Assembly: GCA_048158365.1 (NCBI GenBank)
Contig: JBLLNL010000003.1
DNA: 64,000 nucleotides
Source: Azoarcus_F sp048158365
Lineage (GTDB): Bacteria > Pseudomonadota > Gammaproteobacteria > Burkholderiales > Rhodocyclaceae
Reading direction: 5' to 3' (one strand)
This document shows positions 35,632 through 45,210 of the stretch, in pieces (position 1 is the first letter of the stretch; every line of letters starts with the position of its first letter). The notes under the pieces were generated by a model. It was not told where the DNA came from, ran no database searches, and worked only from the letters and a program-made list of their open reading frames with translations. Position numbers and translations under genes: made by a program.

Positions 35632-36348
35632 ATGCCCCGTTCCCAGTTCGAAGAACACTGGCGCCGACGCTTCACCGAGCGTGGCCAGGCGCTCGATCAC
35701 GATGCCGGCATCGCCGGCTGGAGCGAGAGCGGGCTACAAACCCGCATCCGCGCCTTCCGGCGGCACTGGTCTGGCGCGCGGGCCGGCTCGCGCTGGGTAG
35801 ACATCGGCTGTGGCGCAGGCAGCTACAGCCGCATGCTTGCGGACGAAGGGCTCGAGGTCATCGGCGTGGACTACTCCCAGCCCAGCGTCGCCAAGGCCGC
35901 CCAGCGCAGCCCCTCGGTGGCCGGCTGGGTGGTGGGCGACGTCACCCACCTGCCGCTGGCGCCGCAAAGCGCCGACGGCATCCTGTGCTTCGGCGTGCTG
36001 CAGGCGCTATCGAGTTCGGACCGGGCGTTGGCCGAGATGAGCGCAGCCATCAAGCCCGGCGGCACGCTATGGGTGGATGCCCTCAACGCACATTGCGCCC
36101 CACACCTGCTCAAAAAACTGCTGCGCCGCCCGGCCAACCTCCGCTACGAGACCGCCGGCTCGCTGCGCCGCCAGCTTCGGCAAGCCGGCTTCACCGTCGA
36201 AACCCACTGGGTCCCGATCGCCCCGGGCCGCCTGCACGCCCTACAGCCGCTGCTGGAGTCCGGCCCGGTGCGCGCGGTACTCAAACTCATCCCGCCTCTG
36301 GGAGCGCTGCTGAGTCACTCGGTGCTGGTCGTGGCCCGCAAGCCCTGA
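35632..36348 (+). CDS. Class I SAM-dependent methyltransferase
   Basis: 238 residues. Motif I WVDIGCGAGSYSRML near residue 55, the acidic end of strand 2 in VIGVDYSQPS, and the GDVTHLPLAP and ADGILCFGVLQAL segments define a class I methyltransferase. The acceptor is unknown; in an exopolysaccharide locus a sugar or lipid carrier is plausible. It converges on the O-antigen-ligase fusion, overlapping its 3' end by 34 bases. Confidence 0.85.
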   Translation: MPRSQFEEHWRRRFTERGQALDHDAGIAGWSESGLQTRIRAFRRHWSGARAGSRWVDIGCGAGSYSRMLADEGLEVIGVDYSQPSVAKAAQRSPSVAGWVVGDVTHLPLAPQSADGILCFGVLQALSSSDRALAEMSAAIKPGGTLWVDALNAHCAPHLLKKLLRRPANLRYETAGSLRRQLRQAGFTVETHWVPIAPGRLHALQPLLESGPVRAVLKLIPPLGALLSHSVLVVARKP

Positions 36349-39300
36349 TCCTTTCGCGCTTCGGCCGAAGCCAGCAGGCCGAGCAACAGGATCAGGTAGA
36401 ACATGAACATCAGCCTCGGCGACCAGAAAACCGAACTGAAAAAACCCACCCCCAGCACACCGGCAAGACTGGCCAGCATCACGGCATCGTCGAAACGCCC
36501 CCTGATCGCGCCGGCCGTCAAGCGCGCCATCGCCACGCCCACGAGCAGCGCGAACGCCGCCAGCCCCAGCCAACCGTGGTCGAACAGGATCTCGATAAAC
36601 TGGTTCTCCACCCGCCACGGCAAAAAATGATCGGTGGTGAAGAACCAGTGCGTCGCGCCCGCGCTGAAGTCGCCGTTGCGCAACAGCGCGCCACCATCCG
36701 GCCCGGTGAGGCTCACGCTGTCGATTTCGATCAGACTCCCCGAGGTGGCATTGCTGAGCGACAACACCAGCCCCCGCCGGGCAAACCACGGACCCGTGCC
36801 CAAGTCGCCGGTTTCAAACGTCCAGCTCACATCCCCGAACTGATCAACGCCCACAGGCAATCCAGCGGTCCGGCATTTGAACGAGTAATAGACGAACTTC
36901 TCGCACACATGTACCCGCAGACGGGATGCCCGGTCGGCCCTGACCCTTGCCTCGAAGCGGTGTTCGCCCTTGGCCAGCATGCCCAGACGCTGATCCACAT
37001 AAACCGAATCCCCGCTCCCGATCACCAGCAGCCCGCGATCGGCAAGCACTGCGTAGTTGCCCGGCACCCGCCCCTCCGACAAGTGCAGGCGATACGCCCC
37101 GGGGAACGCGCCCGGCCCCTCCCCAAGCAAGCGCGCCGCCACACCCGGCCCGCGAATCGCGAGCGCCTGCTCCCAGTGCTGAGTGCGCAGGTCGAAATCG
37201 CCCGAAACTTGCGACATCCTCTGCTCGAAGAAGCTGCCGGTCATCACGGGTAGCGCCGCCGCGGCTAGCACCAGCGGAGCGACCACGGCAAAGACCAGCC
37301 GCCAGCGCCGCTTACCCGCGTGTCGCGCAAGGCCCACCACCGCACCGAGCACGATAAGCGCCAGCGCCAGCCCCAGCCCCACGTAACCGGCACGCGAGTA
37401 GGTCACGACCAGCGCGTACAACCCGCCCAGGAAGACCAGCAGCAGCGGCGCGAACCAGCGCTTTCTCGCATACCAGAAGCCCAGCATCGAGAACGGCAGG
37501 CTCATCGTCAGCCAGGTTTCGATCGAGGGGCCACCGACGTGCATGTCGGTGAACAGGCCACTGATCCGATAGCGGCTGCCCAGATTCAGCAACCCCGGAT
37601 AGGTGGCGCGCTCCCACAGCACCAGCACAACGGTAGCCGCCAGCGCCAGCAGAAGCCCAGGCAGCAACCACCGCCGCAACAAGACCTCCACGCGCGGGCC
37701 GCAAAGTCGGAGCAAGGCGACCAACAAGACCGCCCAAAGCAGCCCCTTCACCGCCCTCACACCGTTCCACGCCCCCGCGTAGTGAAAGCCCTGCCCCCAT
37801 TCCTGCAGCAGCGCCGGCAAAAGCATCGCCAGGCCAAGGAAAACCACCAGCAGATAGCCCGCCAGCGACAAGCCGATTGCCCAGCCCAGCCCGACTGAAC
37901 GCGGCCACCACTGCCCGCGCAGCAACAGCATCCCGAGCGTAGTCAGCAGAAAAAGATCGAGCTCGTCGAACAGCATGAAGCCGGTAAACAGGCTGAGATC
38001 GAGCACTGGCACCATCACCGGCACCACCAGCAGCCAGGCAGCGGGAAATCGCCACAGCAAGGCCGCGTAGAGCGCAACCCCCAGCGTCAGCGCGATCGCC
38101 CCGCTCGGCCAGCGTAGAGCAAACCCCAGGGCCAGAATCAGCAGCACACCGCCAGCCAGGCGCCATCCCACCCAGAGGCTTGCATACCCCACGCCGCCCG
38201 CCCCCTGCGACGACGAACGCCAGCTGCCGTCGTCCCGGGGCAAGGTTGTTCTCCGGCCCTCGACGGGCGCGGCCCGGGCGCTCGCGCCTTCAAGCTCCGC
38301 AATCGGCCTGTCCACCAGGGAGTTGTCCAGCGCGCGGCTCAACCACTCGAGCACGCTCACCCCGAGCCACCCAGCAAACGCCGCCACCAGCAGGTTGGAC
38401 GGGTCCGGCCGCAAGTCCAGAGCGAACAGCTTCAGGGTCTCGACCACAAAAGCCAGCATCACCGCCAGCGCCGCCGCCAGCCACGCCAGTCGCCGCCCCG
38501 GCTTCTCCCAGGGCCAGAGCAGCACCCCCACCGGCAGATACAAAAGCGTCGTCTGCAACAGGCTGGCCATAGCCGCCTGCTCGGTGACAAAGTAGTGATA
38601 GTAGAAAGGCAGAAAATTCAACCGGCCCAGCTGCACCATGGCACTCGCCCAGTCACCCCAGGCCACGCTCAGAAAACCGGTCAATACGAAAACCGCAACC
38701 AGATACGGCAGCAAGACAACCGTCGCCAGCGGACGAACCGCCAGTTGCAGGGTCCGCAAGCCCCTGGACTGGAGCACCCCCACCACCAGGGCGCCGGCCG
38801 CGACACCGACCGCACGCGTGATCACCGACACGCCCTGACTCACCCCGCTGAAGGTCAGCAACTGCACCAACTCGATCACGACACCAAGTGCGGCTCCCAG
38901 CCCGCCGGCCAGCAAGAATGTACGCAACGAAACAGGCCAGCGCAGCCACACCGCCAGCAGCATGCCGAACGGCACGGCCACCACCACCTCCTGGACCACC
39001 TGGCCACCGCACCGCGCCCACGACGCGCACGAACCCGCGAGCAACAGCGCATGCCTGCCGGAATCGAGCCGATGCGAAAGCTCATCCGCACTCAGAACGA
39101 AATCGTAGGGGAACGGGCTCAACGCCAGGTAGAAGACACAGTACAAGGCCAAGCCGGCCAGCAGCGCCTGCCGCCCGGGCGCTGCCGCGAGCCGCGCCAT
39201 CTCCCACAACCGGCGCCCCATCAGCAACCACACCGCCAGGCCAATCACCCCCCCCAGCGACGCCGCCAAAACATCGTTGAGCGACACCGTGCGCTGCGGC

Positions 39301-39668
39301 ACCAGTATCTGCAGGCTCTCGATGGCAACCGCCAGCAGCACCACGACGACGACGCCAACCGCCAGCGCGACAAGCCGCACCGCCAGTCGCGCCGACCGAC
39401 CGCCCAGCGCCGTACCCAGCAGAAAACCAAACGGCACGAACATGAACAGGTTGGCAATCCAGTCCGCCCGCCGCGCCACCGAAAGCGACAGCCACGGCAT
39501 CGAAAGCGCCGCCTGCCACCACTGCTCGAGCGGCAACCAGGTCACCCGCAGCGGAATCAGGTTGAGATAGGCGAGCACCAGGGCGAATGCAAGCGCCGTC
39601 CAACCGGAAATCAGGGGAGAATGGATTCCATTGTCCGGGCGAAACCCGTCCGAGACGTTCGAAGTCAT
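36315..39668 (-). CDS. Giant membrane protein: VanZ-like repeats, O-antigen-ligase domain and periplasmic lectin-like loop
   Basis: 1117 residues from ATG 39668. Residues about 20-480 hold three VanZ-like membrane blocks, each with a PFG(F/M)LL- or PVGVLL-type turn and an E(S/L/T)(L/V)(Q/K) helix (AIESLQIL, VIELVQLL, VETLKLFA). From about 530 there is a Wzy_C/O-antigen-ligase type domain with the YSRAGY loop near 756. A periplasmic insert of about 150 residues (850-1010) looks like a beta-sandwich (FEARVRADRASRLRVHV, WTFETGDLGTGPW, NGDFSAGATHW). Likely polymerises or ligates the glycan. Confidence 0.8.
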   Translation of the reverse strand: MTSNVSDGFRPDNGIHSPLISGWTALAFALVLAYLNLIPLRVTWLPLEQWWQAALSMPWLSLSVARRADWIANLFMFVPFGFLLGTALGGRSARLAVRLVALAVGVVVVVLLAVAIESLQILVPQRTVSLNDVLAASLGGVIGLAVWLLMGRRLWEMARLAAAPGRQALLAGLALYCVFYLALSPFPYDFVLSADELSHRLDSGRHALLLAGSCASWARCGGQVVQEVVVAVPFGMLLAVWLRWPVSLRTFLLAGGLGAALGVVIELVQLLTFSGVSQGVSVITRAVGVAAGALVVGVLQSRGLRTLQLAVRPLATVVLLPYLVAVFVLTGFLSVAWGDWASAMVQLGRLNFLPFYYHYFVTEQAAMASLLQTTLLYLPVGVLLWPWEKPGRRLAWLAAALAVMLAFVVETLKLFALDLRPDPSNLLVAAFAGWLGVSVLEWLSRALDNSLVDRPIAELEGASARAAPVEGRRTTLPRDDGSWRSSSQGAGGVGYASLWVGWRLAGGVLLILALGFALRWPSGAIALTLGVALYAALLWRFPAAWLLVVPVMVPVLDLSLFTGFMLFDELDLFLLTTLGMLLLRGQWWPRSVGLGWAIGLSLAGYLLVVFLGLAMLLPALLQEWGQGFHYAGAWNGVRAVKGLLWAVLLVALLRLCGPRVEVLLRRWLLPGLLLALAATVVLVLWERATYPGLLNLGSRYRISGLFTDMHVGGPSIETWLTMSLPFSMLGFWYARKRWFAPLLLVFLGGLYALVVTYSRAGYVGLGLALALIVLGAVVGLARHAGKRRWRLVFAVVAPLVLAAAALPVMTGSFFEQRMSQVSGDFDLRTQHWEQALAIRGPGVAARLLGEGPGAFPGAYRLHLSEGRVPGNYAVLADRGLLVIGSGDSVYVDQRLGMLAKGEHRFEARVRADRASRLRVHVCEKFVYYSFKCRTAGLPVGVDQFGDVSWTFETGDLGTGPWFARRGLVLSLSNATSGSLIEIDSVSLTGPDGGALLRNGDFSAGATHWFFTTDHFLPWRVENQFIEILFDHGWLGLAAFALLVGVAMARLTAGAIRGRFDDAVMLASLAGVLGVGFFSSVFWSPRLMFMFYLILLLGLLASAEARKDQGLRATTSTE

Positions 39669-39869
39669 GTGAACCGGCACGAATGTCTGCTGAAAACCAC
39701 GAATCGGGTTGAATTGCCCACGCAACGATATGAACAAAGAGTATCCAATGCGCCACGATACCCACAAACGACCCTCACCACCAACTGGCAAGTGCTGTCG
39801 CCGTGTCATGGTGCAAGCATGAAGGGAGCAACCTGGGTTTCGCAAGCATTCATCCCGGGCAATCGCGCC

Positions 39870-41000
39870 ATGCGGACTGCCGCGATTCGGAGGGCTCTCC
39901 GCCTCACGTTGCTACTTACACTCGCGCTTGCGAGCGTCGCCACCCACGCCCAACGCACCCTCGTCGTCACCCCCGACACCTACCGCCAGGCCCTGCCCTC
40001 GCTCCAGGCCGGCGACATGCTGATTCTTGCCCCGGGTGAATACACCCGTGGGCTGCCGCTGCGCAACCTGGCCGGCACCGCCGAAGCGCCGATCACCATC
40101 ACCGGCCCGGATTCGGGTCCGCCCGCGGTGCTCTTCGGCCGCGATGGCCAGATCACGGTGAGCCTCATCAACGTCAGCCACATCATCCTGCAACACCTTC
40201 GGCTGGAAGGGCGCGGCACCCGCTCGCACGGCATCGTTGCCGAAGGGCGTGGCAGCTACGCCCACCATGTGACCCTGCAAAACCTCGTCATCACCGGCTT
40301 CGACGCCGCCCAGGCCTTCAACGGCATCTCCACCAAAACCACCGCCTGGGGCTGGGTCATTCGCGACAACCACATCAGCCATAACGGCACCGGCCTCTAC
40401 CTCGGCAACTCCGACGGCCGCGCGCCCTTCGTCGCCGGGCGCATCGAGCACAACCACATCGAGCACACCACCGGCTACAACATGCAGATCAAGCACCAAC
40501 TGCCGCGGCCGGACCTGCCCGGCATGCCCACCGACCCCAGCCAGACCATCATCCGCCACAATGTCTTCGACAAATCCGCCGGTGGCGCCACCGCCGAACG
40601 CGCCCGCCCCAACCTGCTGCTCGGCCACTGGCCACTGCAAGGCCCGGGCACCGAAGACCTCTACCTGGTCGAGCACAACCTCTTCTACCAAAACCCCACC
40701 GAACGCCTCTTCCAGGCCGAAGGCCACGTCACCGCCCGCTACAACGAGTTCATCAACCTATACGGCGAGGCAGTCAGCTTTCAGCCCCACAACCACCTGC
40801 CACGCGCGATCGACTTCAGCCACAACACAGTCGCAGGGCGCGGCCCCGCGGTGCGGATCACCGGCGCCGACCCCGCGTACCGGCAGGGTGGCGAGCAGAA
40901 CCGTATCTTCAGCGAATCAGCTCCAATCGGGCTGCCCGAAACGAGCAACGCAGTTCATCCGTTGAGCAGCTTTCCCCGCTCAACGTCCGAGCCCGACTAA
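39870..41000 (+). CDS. Secreted right-handed beta-helix protein (possible polysaccharide lyase)
   Basis: 376 residues from ATG 39870, which begins a signal peptide (LRLTLLLTLALASVATHAQ); the frame extends much farther upstream, but only as antisense of the VanZ fusion. Repeated beta-helix turns include VSLINVSHIILQHLRLEGRG, HVTLQNLVITGFD, WVIRDNHISHNGTG and LVEHNLFYQN. The PL6/NosD look suggests cleavage or epimerisation of a uronate polymer, consistent with ugd in the locus, but no catalytic residues can be fixed by eye. Confidence 0.8.
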   Translation: MRTAAIRRALRLTLLLTLALASVATHAQRTLVVTPDTYRQALPSLQAGDMLILAPGEYTRGLPLRNLAGTAEAPITITGPDSGPPAVLFGRDGQITVSLINVSHIILQHLRLEGRGTRSHGIVAEGRGSYAHHVTLQNLVITGFDAAQAFNGISTKTTAWGWVIRDNHISHNGTGLYLGNSDGRAPFVAGRIEHNHIEHTTGYNMQIKHQLPRPDLPGMPTDPSQTIIRHNVFDKSAGGATAERARPNLLLGHWPLQGPGTEDLYLVEHNLFYQNPTERLFQAEGHVTARYNEFINLYGEAVSFQPHNHLPRAIDFSHNTVAGRGPAVRITGADPAYRQGGEQNRIFSESAPIGLPETSNAVHPLSSFPRSTSEPD

Positions 41001-41301
41001 CGCCAAGATTTGCGACACACACGGCTCCCGATCCTTCCACAAGCGCCTCCACCCCCTGTCGGAGCGGCGTAAGCCGCGACCCCCAGAGCCAACAGAACCA
41101 CCACCGCAGAGATCAAGCGATGCCACACACCCTGGCAAGACAAATTTCCAAAGACGCCGCACCCAACCGGCATCCAAAAGACCCCAAGCACCACTGACGA
41201 CAAAACCTTCATCGCAATCCCGCCACGCCTGTGCTAAAAACCCACTTACCAATGTCGCGCAAGCGATCGCCACTCACCGCCCCGGACAGCCCGATCTGCC
41301 C
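41001..41301. other. Gap with a REP-like palindrome
   Basis: About 300 bases. At 41055-41082, CTGTCGGAGCGGCGTAAGCCGCGAC is a REP-like stem-loop related to those at 12351 and 32617. A minus-strand frame (40997-41212) has one hydrophobic stretch but no start signal or family. Nothing else recognised. Confidence 0.4.
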
Positions 41302-42153
41302 TTGAACACCACCTACCCTGATGACCTGGCCTTGCTGGTCGAATCGAGCGAAGCGTCGGCCTACCGAAGCTTGGTGGATATCGCTCGCGAAGCCGGTCTG
41401 GAGCACTGTCACTACGCAACGATAGGCGGCGCCACTGCGATCGTGTCGCCCACGGTCCGCACGCCGCCGATTCTCAACAGGGTCATCGGCCTTGGCCTGG
41501 CCGCGCCGGCAGACGAAGCCCAACTGGATGCGATCGCCGCTCTTTACGAGCAACACGGCTTGCCTTGGGCACTCGAACTCTCGCCTGCCGCCTCACCGCC
41601 AGAGCTACTCGACTGGCTCAAAGCCCGTCGCATCAGACGCACACAGGCCACCGCCATGCTCTACCGAGCCTGTGACGACCCGCCGGAGCCCCGCACAAGC
41701 CTCGAAATCAGACCGTGGCGCCCCGAAGACGGCGACACCGGCGCACAACTAGCGGCCGACGTTTTTCAAGTGCCCGACCCGGTTCGCGAGATACTTGCCC
41801 TGCTTCCTCACGATTCTCGCTGGCGCCAGTGGTTGGCGCTGGACAACGGCCAGGTCGTCGCAACCAGTCTTCTGTATCTCGGTGACGAAGTCGCGTGGTC
41901 CGGTTGGGGCGCAACCCAACCGACCCACCGGGGCATGGGCATTCATGGCGCCCTGCTTGCTGCCAGGCTCAAGAATGCACGCGAGCACGGTTGCAGCTGG
42001 CTGACATCGGAAACCGCGGTTGGCACGACAGATACGCCTGATCAGTCACACCGCAATCTCACACGTCTGGGCTTCCAAGTCGCCTCCCTTCGACACACTT
42101 TTTTGGGCATGCGACGCGCTCAGAGGACGAAAACTGGTGGCACCTTTACGTAG
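41302..42153 (+). CDS. GNAT-family acetyltransferase
   Basis: 283 residues from a TTG at 41302; no better start was found. The C-terminal half is a GNAT domain: LEIRPWRPEDGDTGAQL, then AWSGWGATQPTHRGMGIHGALLAARL (the RGxGIG-type acetyl-CoA loop) and SHRNLTRLGF. The N-terminal half resembles a second, degenerate GNAT unit. It would acetylate an amine, possibly on the glycan precursor; substrate unknown. Converges on the ATP-grasp gene. Confidence 0.82.
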   Translation: MNTTYPDDLALLVESSEASAYRSLVDIAREAGLEHCHYATIGGATAIVSPTVRTPPILNRVIGLGLAAPADEAQLDAIAALYEQHGLPWALELSPAASPPELLDWLKARRIRRTQATAMLYRACDDPPEPRTSLEIRPWRPEDGDTGAQLAADVFQVPDPVREILALLPHDSRWRQWLALDNGQVVATSLLYLGDEVAWSGWGATQPTHRGMGIHGALLAARLKNAREHGCSWLTSETAVGTTDTPDQSHRNLTRLGFQVASLRHTFLGMRRAQRTKTGGTFT

Positions 42154-42157
42154 AAGG

Positions 42158-43339
42158 TCACCACCATTTCCAATGCTGCGATCGTCGCCCCCTTCTAGCG
42201 CCACCATGATGTGAGAGCCATCGCAGACTGGGCCCTTTTAGTAGGCCGGCAATGCCCAGCTCATCCAGATATCGCAGGTAGTGTTGGTCCAGAAAGCCCC
42301 TGCCATGGCAATGCTGGGTAATGCTGACGTTGCCAATGTTCACCTCGAGCAAAACAGGACCCTTATCGGTTAGCGCGACGTCCCATCCCTGCGCCAAGAA
42401 GCCGGGAAACGCGCAGGATGCAGTGAGAACAAGTTCCTTGGTCTCTTCCCAGTCGGGTAGCTCGAAGCCAACCAGCTCACATGCTGTAATAGGATGCCTC
42501 CCATCCAAAGACTGTTCAAAGCCGACGCCGGACACGACCCGCTCAATCACCCCTGTATCGAGGTTAAGCTGTCCGACCATATTGCCAGTTGCGCCTTGGC
42601 TAAAGTGGTCCGTAATACGGCCGCCAACATTAATCTTCCACACAGCACGATGAATCACGGGTCCACTCTTGGTCTGAACCGTATAGATACGGAGACCTGA
42701 AATACCACAACCAGCAGCAGTAACGATCTCGTGGTGCGGTTTCAGTACGCTCTGAACAAGCCATCCGAGCGTAGAGTTGTCCGAGAGACTCTCCACGAAC
42801 GCCGGAAGCGAATAGCGCACCCCATCGCTTGTCACAAGCCTTTCGTTCTCATAGCGGTCGATCTCGACATTTCCTCGCCCGAAATTACCATGACATCTCT
42901 TCAGATAGAGCGGGAACCTGGCACTCTTAACGAGAAAATCCTCCCAGTGCTCCACACTCTTAATGACCTTAGCCCTGGGGGCCACCCGGTACGACTCGGG
43001 CACGTACAGCGCTTGGAGTTCCGGCACTGGACACCCTAAGCCGGTGAGAATCAAGTGCTGGACAAGCTTGTCATATGCGATGAACGTGGAGTACTCATCG
43101 CACATCAACTCGTTAAAGACTTCCTGTCCACGTCTGCCAAGAAAACATCGTTTCTCATCGTACGAGAGAGCATCATCAAACAATCTAAAGTCCATATACT
43201 CCGACGTACCAAGCCGACCTATGTCCAGCCGAAGTCTGAGCATCTCGTAGCCGATGGCCAGAATGGATCTACTAGTCAGACGGCTTGCTCGCCTCGCATC
43301 GTGATTCAATCTATTAAAACTATCGAAGTAGTGCTTCAT
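42158..43339 (-). CDS. ATP-grasp enzyme of the sugar-transfer-associated type
   Basis: 393 residues. The C-terminal ATP-grasp core is seen in GWDVALTDKGPVLLEVNIG (the metal-binding E-x-N) and NVGGRITDHFSQGATGNMVG. It should join a carboxylate to an amine or hydroxyl through an acyl-phosphate. Proteins of this group (PF14397-like) sit in capsule and exopolysaccharide loci. Its start overlaps the hydrolase 1 stop (ATGA), making it the last gene of an operon. The DNA is visibly less GC-rich than its neighbours. Confidence 0.8.
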   Translation of the reverse strand: MKHYFDSFNRLNHDARRASRLTSRSILAIGYEMLRLRLDIGRLGTSEYMDFRLFDDALSYDEKRCFLGRRGQEVFNELMCDEYSTFIAYDKLVQHLILTGLGCPVPELQALYVPESYRVAPRAKVIKSVEHWEDFLVKSARFPLYLKRCHGNFGRGNVEIDRYENERLVTSDGVRYSLPAFVESLSDNSTLGWLVQSVLKPHHEIVTAAGCGISGLRIYTVQTKSGPVIHRAVWKINVGGRITDHFSQGATGNMVGQLNLDTGVIERVVSGVGFEQSLDGRHPITACELVGFELPDWEETKELVLTASCAFPGFLAQGWDVALTDKGPVLLEVNIGNVSITQHCHGRGFLDQHYLRYLDELGIAGLLKGPSLRWLSHHGGARRGRRSQHWKWW

Positions 43340-44199
43340 TCCACCCCCTGATCCACCCTCAGTCCATTAACCCACTCCACGGTGGTCCCTTCAACGCGCT
43401 GCCGTGCAGCGTGGCTGGAGAAGGTGTGATCGTCCTCCTCGAAACGCTGGATGGTGACCGTGCCGGACTGCTCCAGCGCCTTGAACCCGGGGGTCGCCAT
43501 CAGCCCCTGCTCGAAGGTTCGTGCCACGTAGTCCCGACCGCTCAGAAACACCGCAGAGCGCCCCTCCAACAGTCGGATCGCTTCAATGATGCGCCCTGGC
43601 AACGGATCCTGCGTCGCGGCTGCAGGGCCAACGGCGCCGCGCGCCTTGCGAGCCGTGTCGAACAGGCCGCGCACCGACCCGAACACATCGAGCCCGCCAC
43701 GCACCAGCTTTTTCCAGAAGGCGGGATCGACGAATCTGCGCAGATAGTAGTGCTTGAGCGCAACCCTGGCGGCCGTGTTCTCGGCCGTCAGCCAGGGATT
43801 GACGAGAATCAGGCCGGCTACGCGTGCATCCTCCTGCGCATAGAGGCAGGCCGCGCTGGCGCCACCACACAAGCCCCACAGCACCACGCCTTCCAGCTGA
43901 GGCACTTGGGATAGCAAGGCGTCAACTGCTGCGGCGACATCTTCGGCGACGAAGCGGAAAGTACGTGACTCGCCCGACGAATCCCCCATACCCCGGAAGT
44001 CGTATCGCAGACTGGCGATGCCCGCCTGCCCGAGGCTTCGAGCAAGGTGCACGAACTGCCTGTGCGAGCCCACCCTGTATTGCGGGCCACCGACGAGGAT
44101 GATGACACCCAACCGGCCAGGGGACTCCGGTCGCGTAATCACGCCTACAAGGGTCTCGCCTTCGCAACCGAAGACTATCGGCTGTTCCTGGGTCAGCAT
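43336..44199 (-). CDS. Alpha/beta hydrolase 1, exosortase A system type
   Basis: 287 residues. Alpha/beta fold with the nucleophile elbow reading WGLCGGAS, so the nucleophile is Cys111 instead of Ser, as in the TIGR03100 family. The catalytic His is probably in EEDDHTFSS. Other marks: LVGGPQYRVGSHRQF and LRYDFRGMGDSSG. It may work as a thioesterase or transferase on a carrier-bound acyl group. Overlaps hydrolase 2 upstream and the ATP-grasp gene downstream. Confidence 0.9.
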   Translation of the reverse strand: MLTQEQPIVFGCEGETLVGVITRPESPGRLGVIILVGGPQYRVGSHRQFVHLARSLGQAGIASLRYDFRGMGDSSGESRTFRFVAEDVAAAVDALLSQVPQLEGVVLWGLCGGASAACLYAQEDARVAGLILVNPWLTAENTAARVALKHYYLRRFVDPAFWKKLVRGGLDVFGSVRGLFDTARKARGAVGPAAATQDPLPGRIIEAIRLLEGRSAVFLSGRDYVARTFEQGLMATPGFKALEQSGTVTIQRFEEDDHTFSSHAARQRVEGTTVEWVNGLRVDQGVE

Positions 44200-45035
44200 G
44201 GCAGCAAGCCGGCCATTGCTTCACGCGAGGCATCGAGCATTTCCGGCGCGGTCATGATATCGGTCGTGCTCCAGAAGGCCGGCCCCTCCACGGCTTGCGA
44301 CTTGCAAACCAGACCCGATCCGCTCCAGTGTTCAACACTTCGGGACAGCGCAGGAGAGAGGTCTCCACCAGAACCGCCAAGCTCGACAATGGAAATCGGG
44401 TGGCGATGCGCGTCGTCGAGCTTGAGGGTCGAAGCTGTCAGGCCCGCTGCCAGCGGCGCGCACAAAGTGTACCCCGCCACCTCGACACACTCGCCCGCAT
44501 CCAGACGCGAACGCAGCGCAGCGACCGATCCTCGCGCATCCGCTTCGGTCAGCATCTCGGCGGCGGCCTTGATGCGCAGGAACTGCGTCAGGTGCTGCTT
44601 GCCGTTGACCACCGGCTGCCAGAACAATACCGGCAGACTCCGCGCGCGCGTGCGCAGCCAGTCGCATATCAGCAGGCAGCCCGCCCGCAAGCCCCACAGG
44701 ACCAGTGGGCCTCCGGTCTGTGTTTCCGCCCACCGTACTGCCGCGTCGATATCCTTCAGCCAGTCGTCCCAAGCAAAGTCTTGCATGTCGCCACTGCTGT
44801 CGCCGCAACCGCCAAGGTCCAGCACCAGCGTGGCCCAGCCATCCGCGGCAAACGCGCGTCCGGCAAGGGCCACCATGCGCCGCGACTTGTTCATCTCCTC
44901 GGCGAACGCGGGCACATGCACCAGAACCCCGCGAATCCCCCCGGCGGGCCGATACAGCACGCCAAAGCAGCGCGCGCCGCTCGCGGATTCGAGAAAGAAA
45001 GCGTCGGTGACGATACGCGTCATGTGCGTATCCAT
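44193..45035 (-). CDS. Alpha/beta hydrolase 2, exosortase A system type, atypical elbow
   Basis: 280 residues; ATG 45035 or ATG 45023. Same fold as hydrolase 1 (LVLDLGGCGDSSGDM), but the elbow reads WGLRAGC: Arg117 stands where Ser or Cys should be, as in TIGR03101 members. Without a nucleophile it is probably a non-hydrolytic partner or acyl-binding protein. Its start lies six bases from the MITE end at 45042, which supplies no Shine-Dalgarno on this strand. Confidence 0.88.
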   Translation of the reverse strand: MDTHMTRIVTDAFFLESASGARCFGVLYRPAGGIRGVLVHVPAFAEEMNKSRRMVALAGRAFAADGWATLVLDLGGCGDSSGDMQDFAWDDWLKDIDAAVRWAETQTGGPLVLWGLRAGCLLICDWLRTRARSLPVLFWQPVVNGKQHLTQFLRIKAAAEMLTEADARGSVAALRSRLDAGECVEVAGYTLCAPLAAGLTASTLKLDDAHRHPISIVELGGSGGDLSPALSRSVEHWSGSGLVCKSQAVEGPAFWSTTDIMTAPEMLDASREAMAGLLPC

Positions 45036-45041
45036 CGAAAA

Positions 45042-45210
45042 CTAGGAGGCTGTCGGACTTGAGCGATCGTCACGAGCCGAGTGGGAAAGCGAGGACAGAT
45101 CTGGTCGATTTTGAGGCGCATAGTGGTGCTATGCAACGAAAAATCGGGCAGATATGGACCGCTTCTCCCACCGGCGCAGTAGATCAGCCTCAAGTCCGAC
45201 AGCCTCCTAG
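45042..45210. mobile_element. MITE-like 169-bp palindromic element, copy 3
   Basis: CTAG-flanked, inverted 22-base ends, central GCATAG/CTATGC hairpin with a one-base loop change. It splits a six-gene minus-strand operon. Its right CTAG (45207-45210) contains the TAG stop codon of the DDAH-like gene; its left CTAG is six bases from the hydrolase 2 start. Confidence 0.9.

Noticed and set aside
38595..39869. 425-codon N-terminal extension of the beta-helix gene
   Set aside because: Gln/Arg/His-rich and antisense to the VanZ fusion; a signal peptide begins at 39870.
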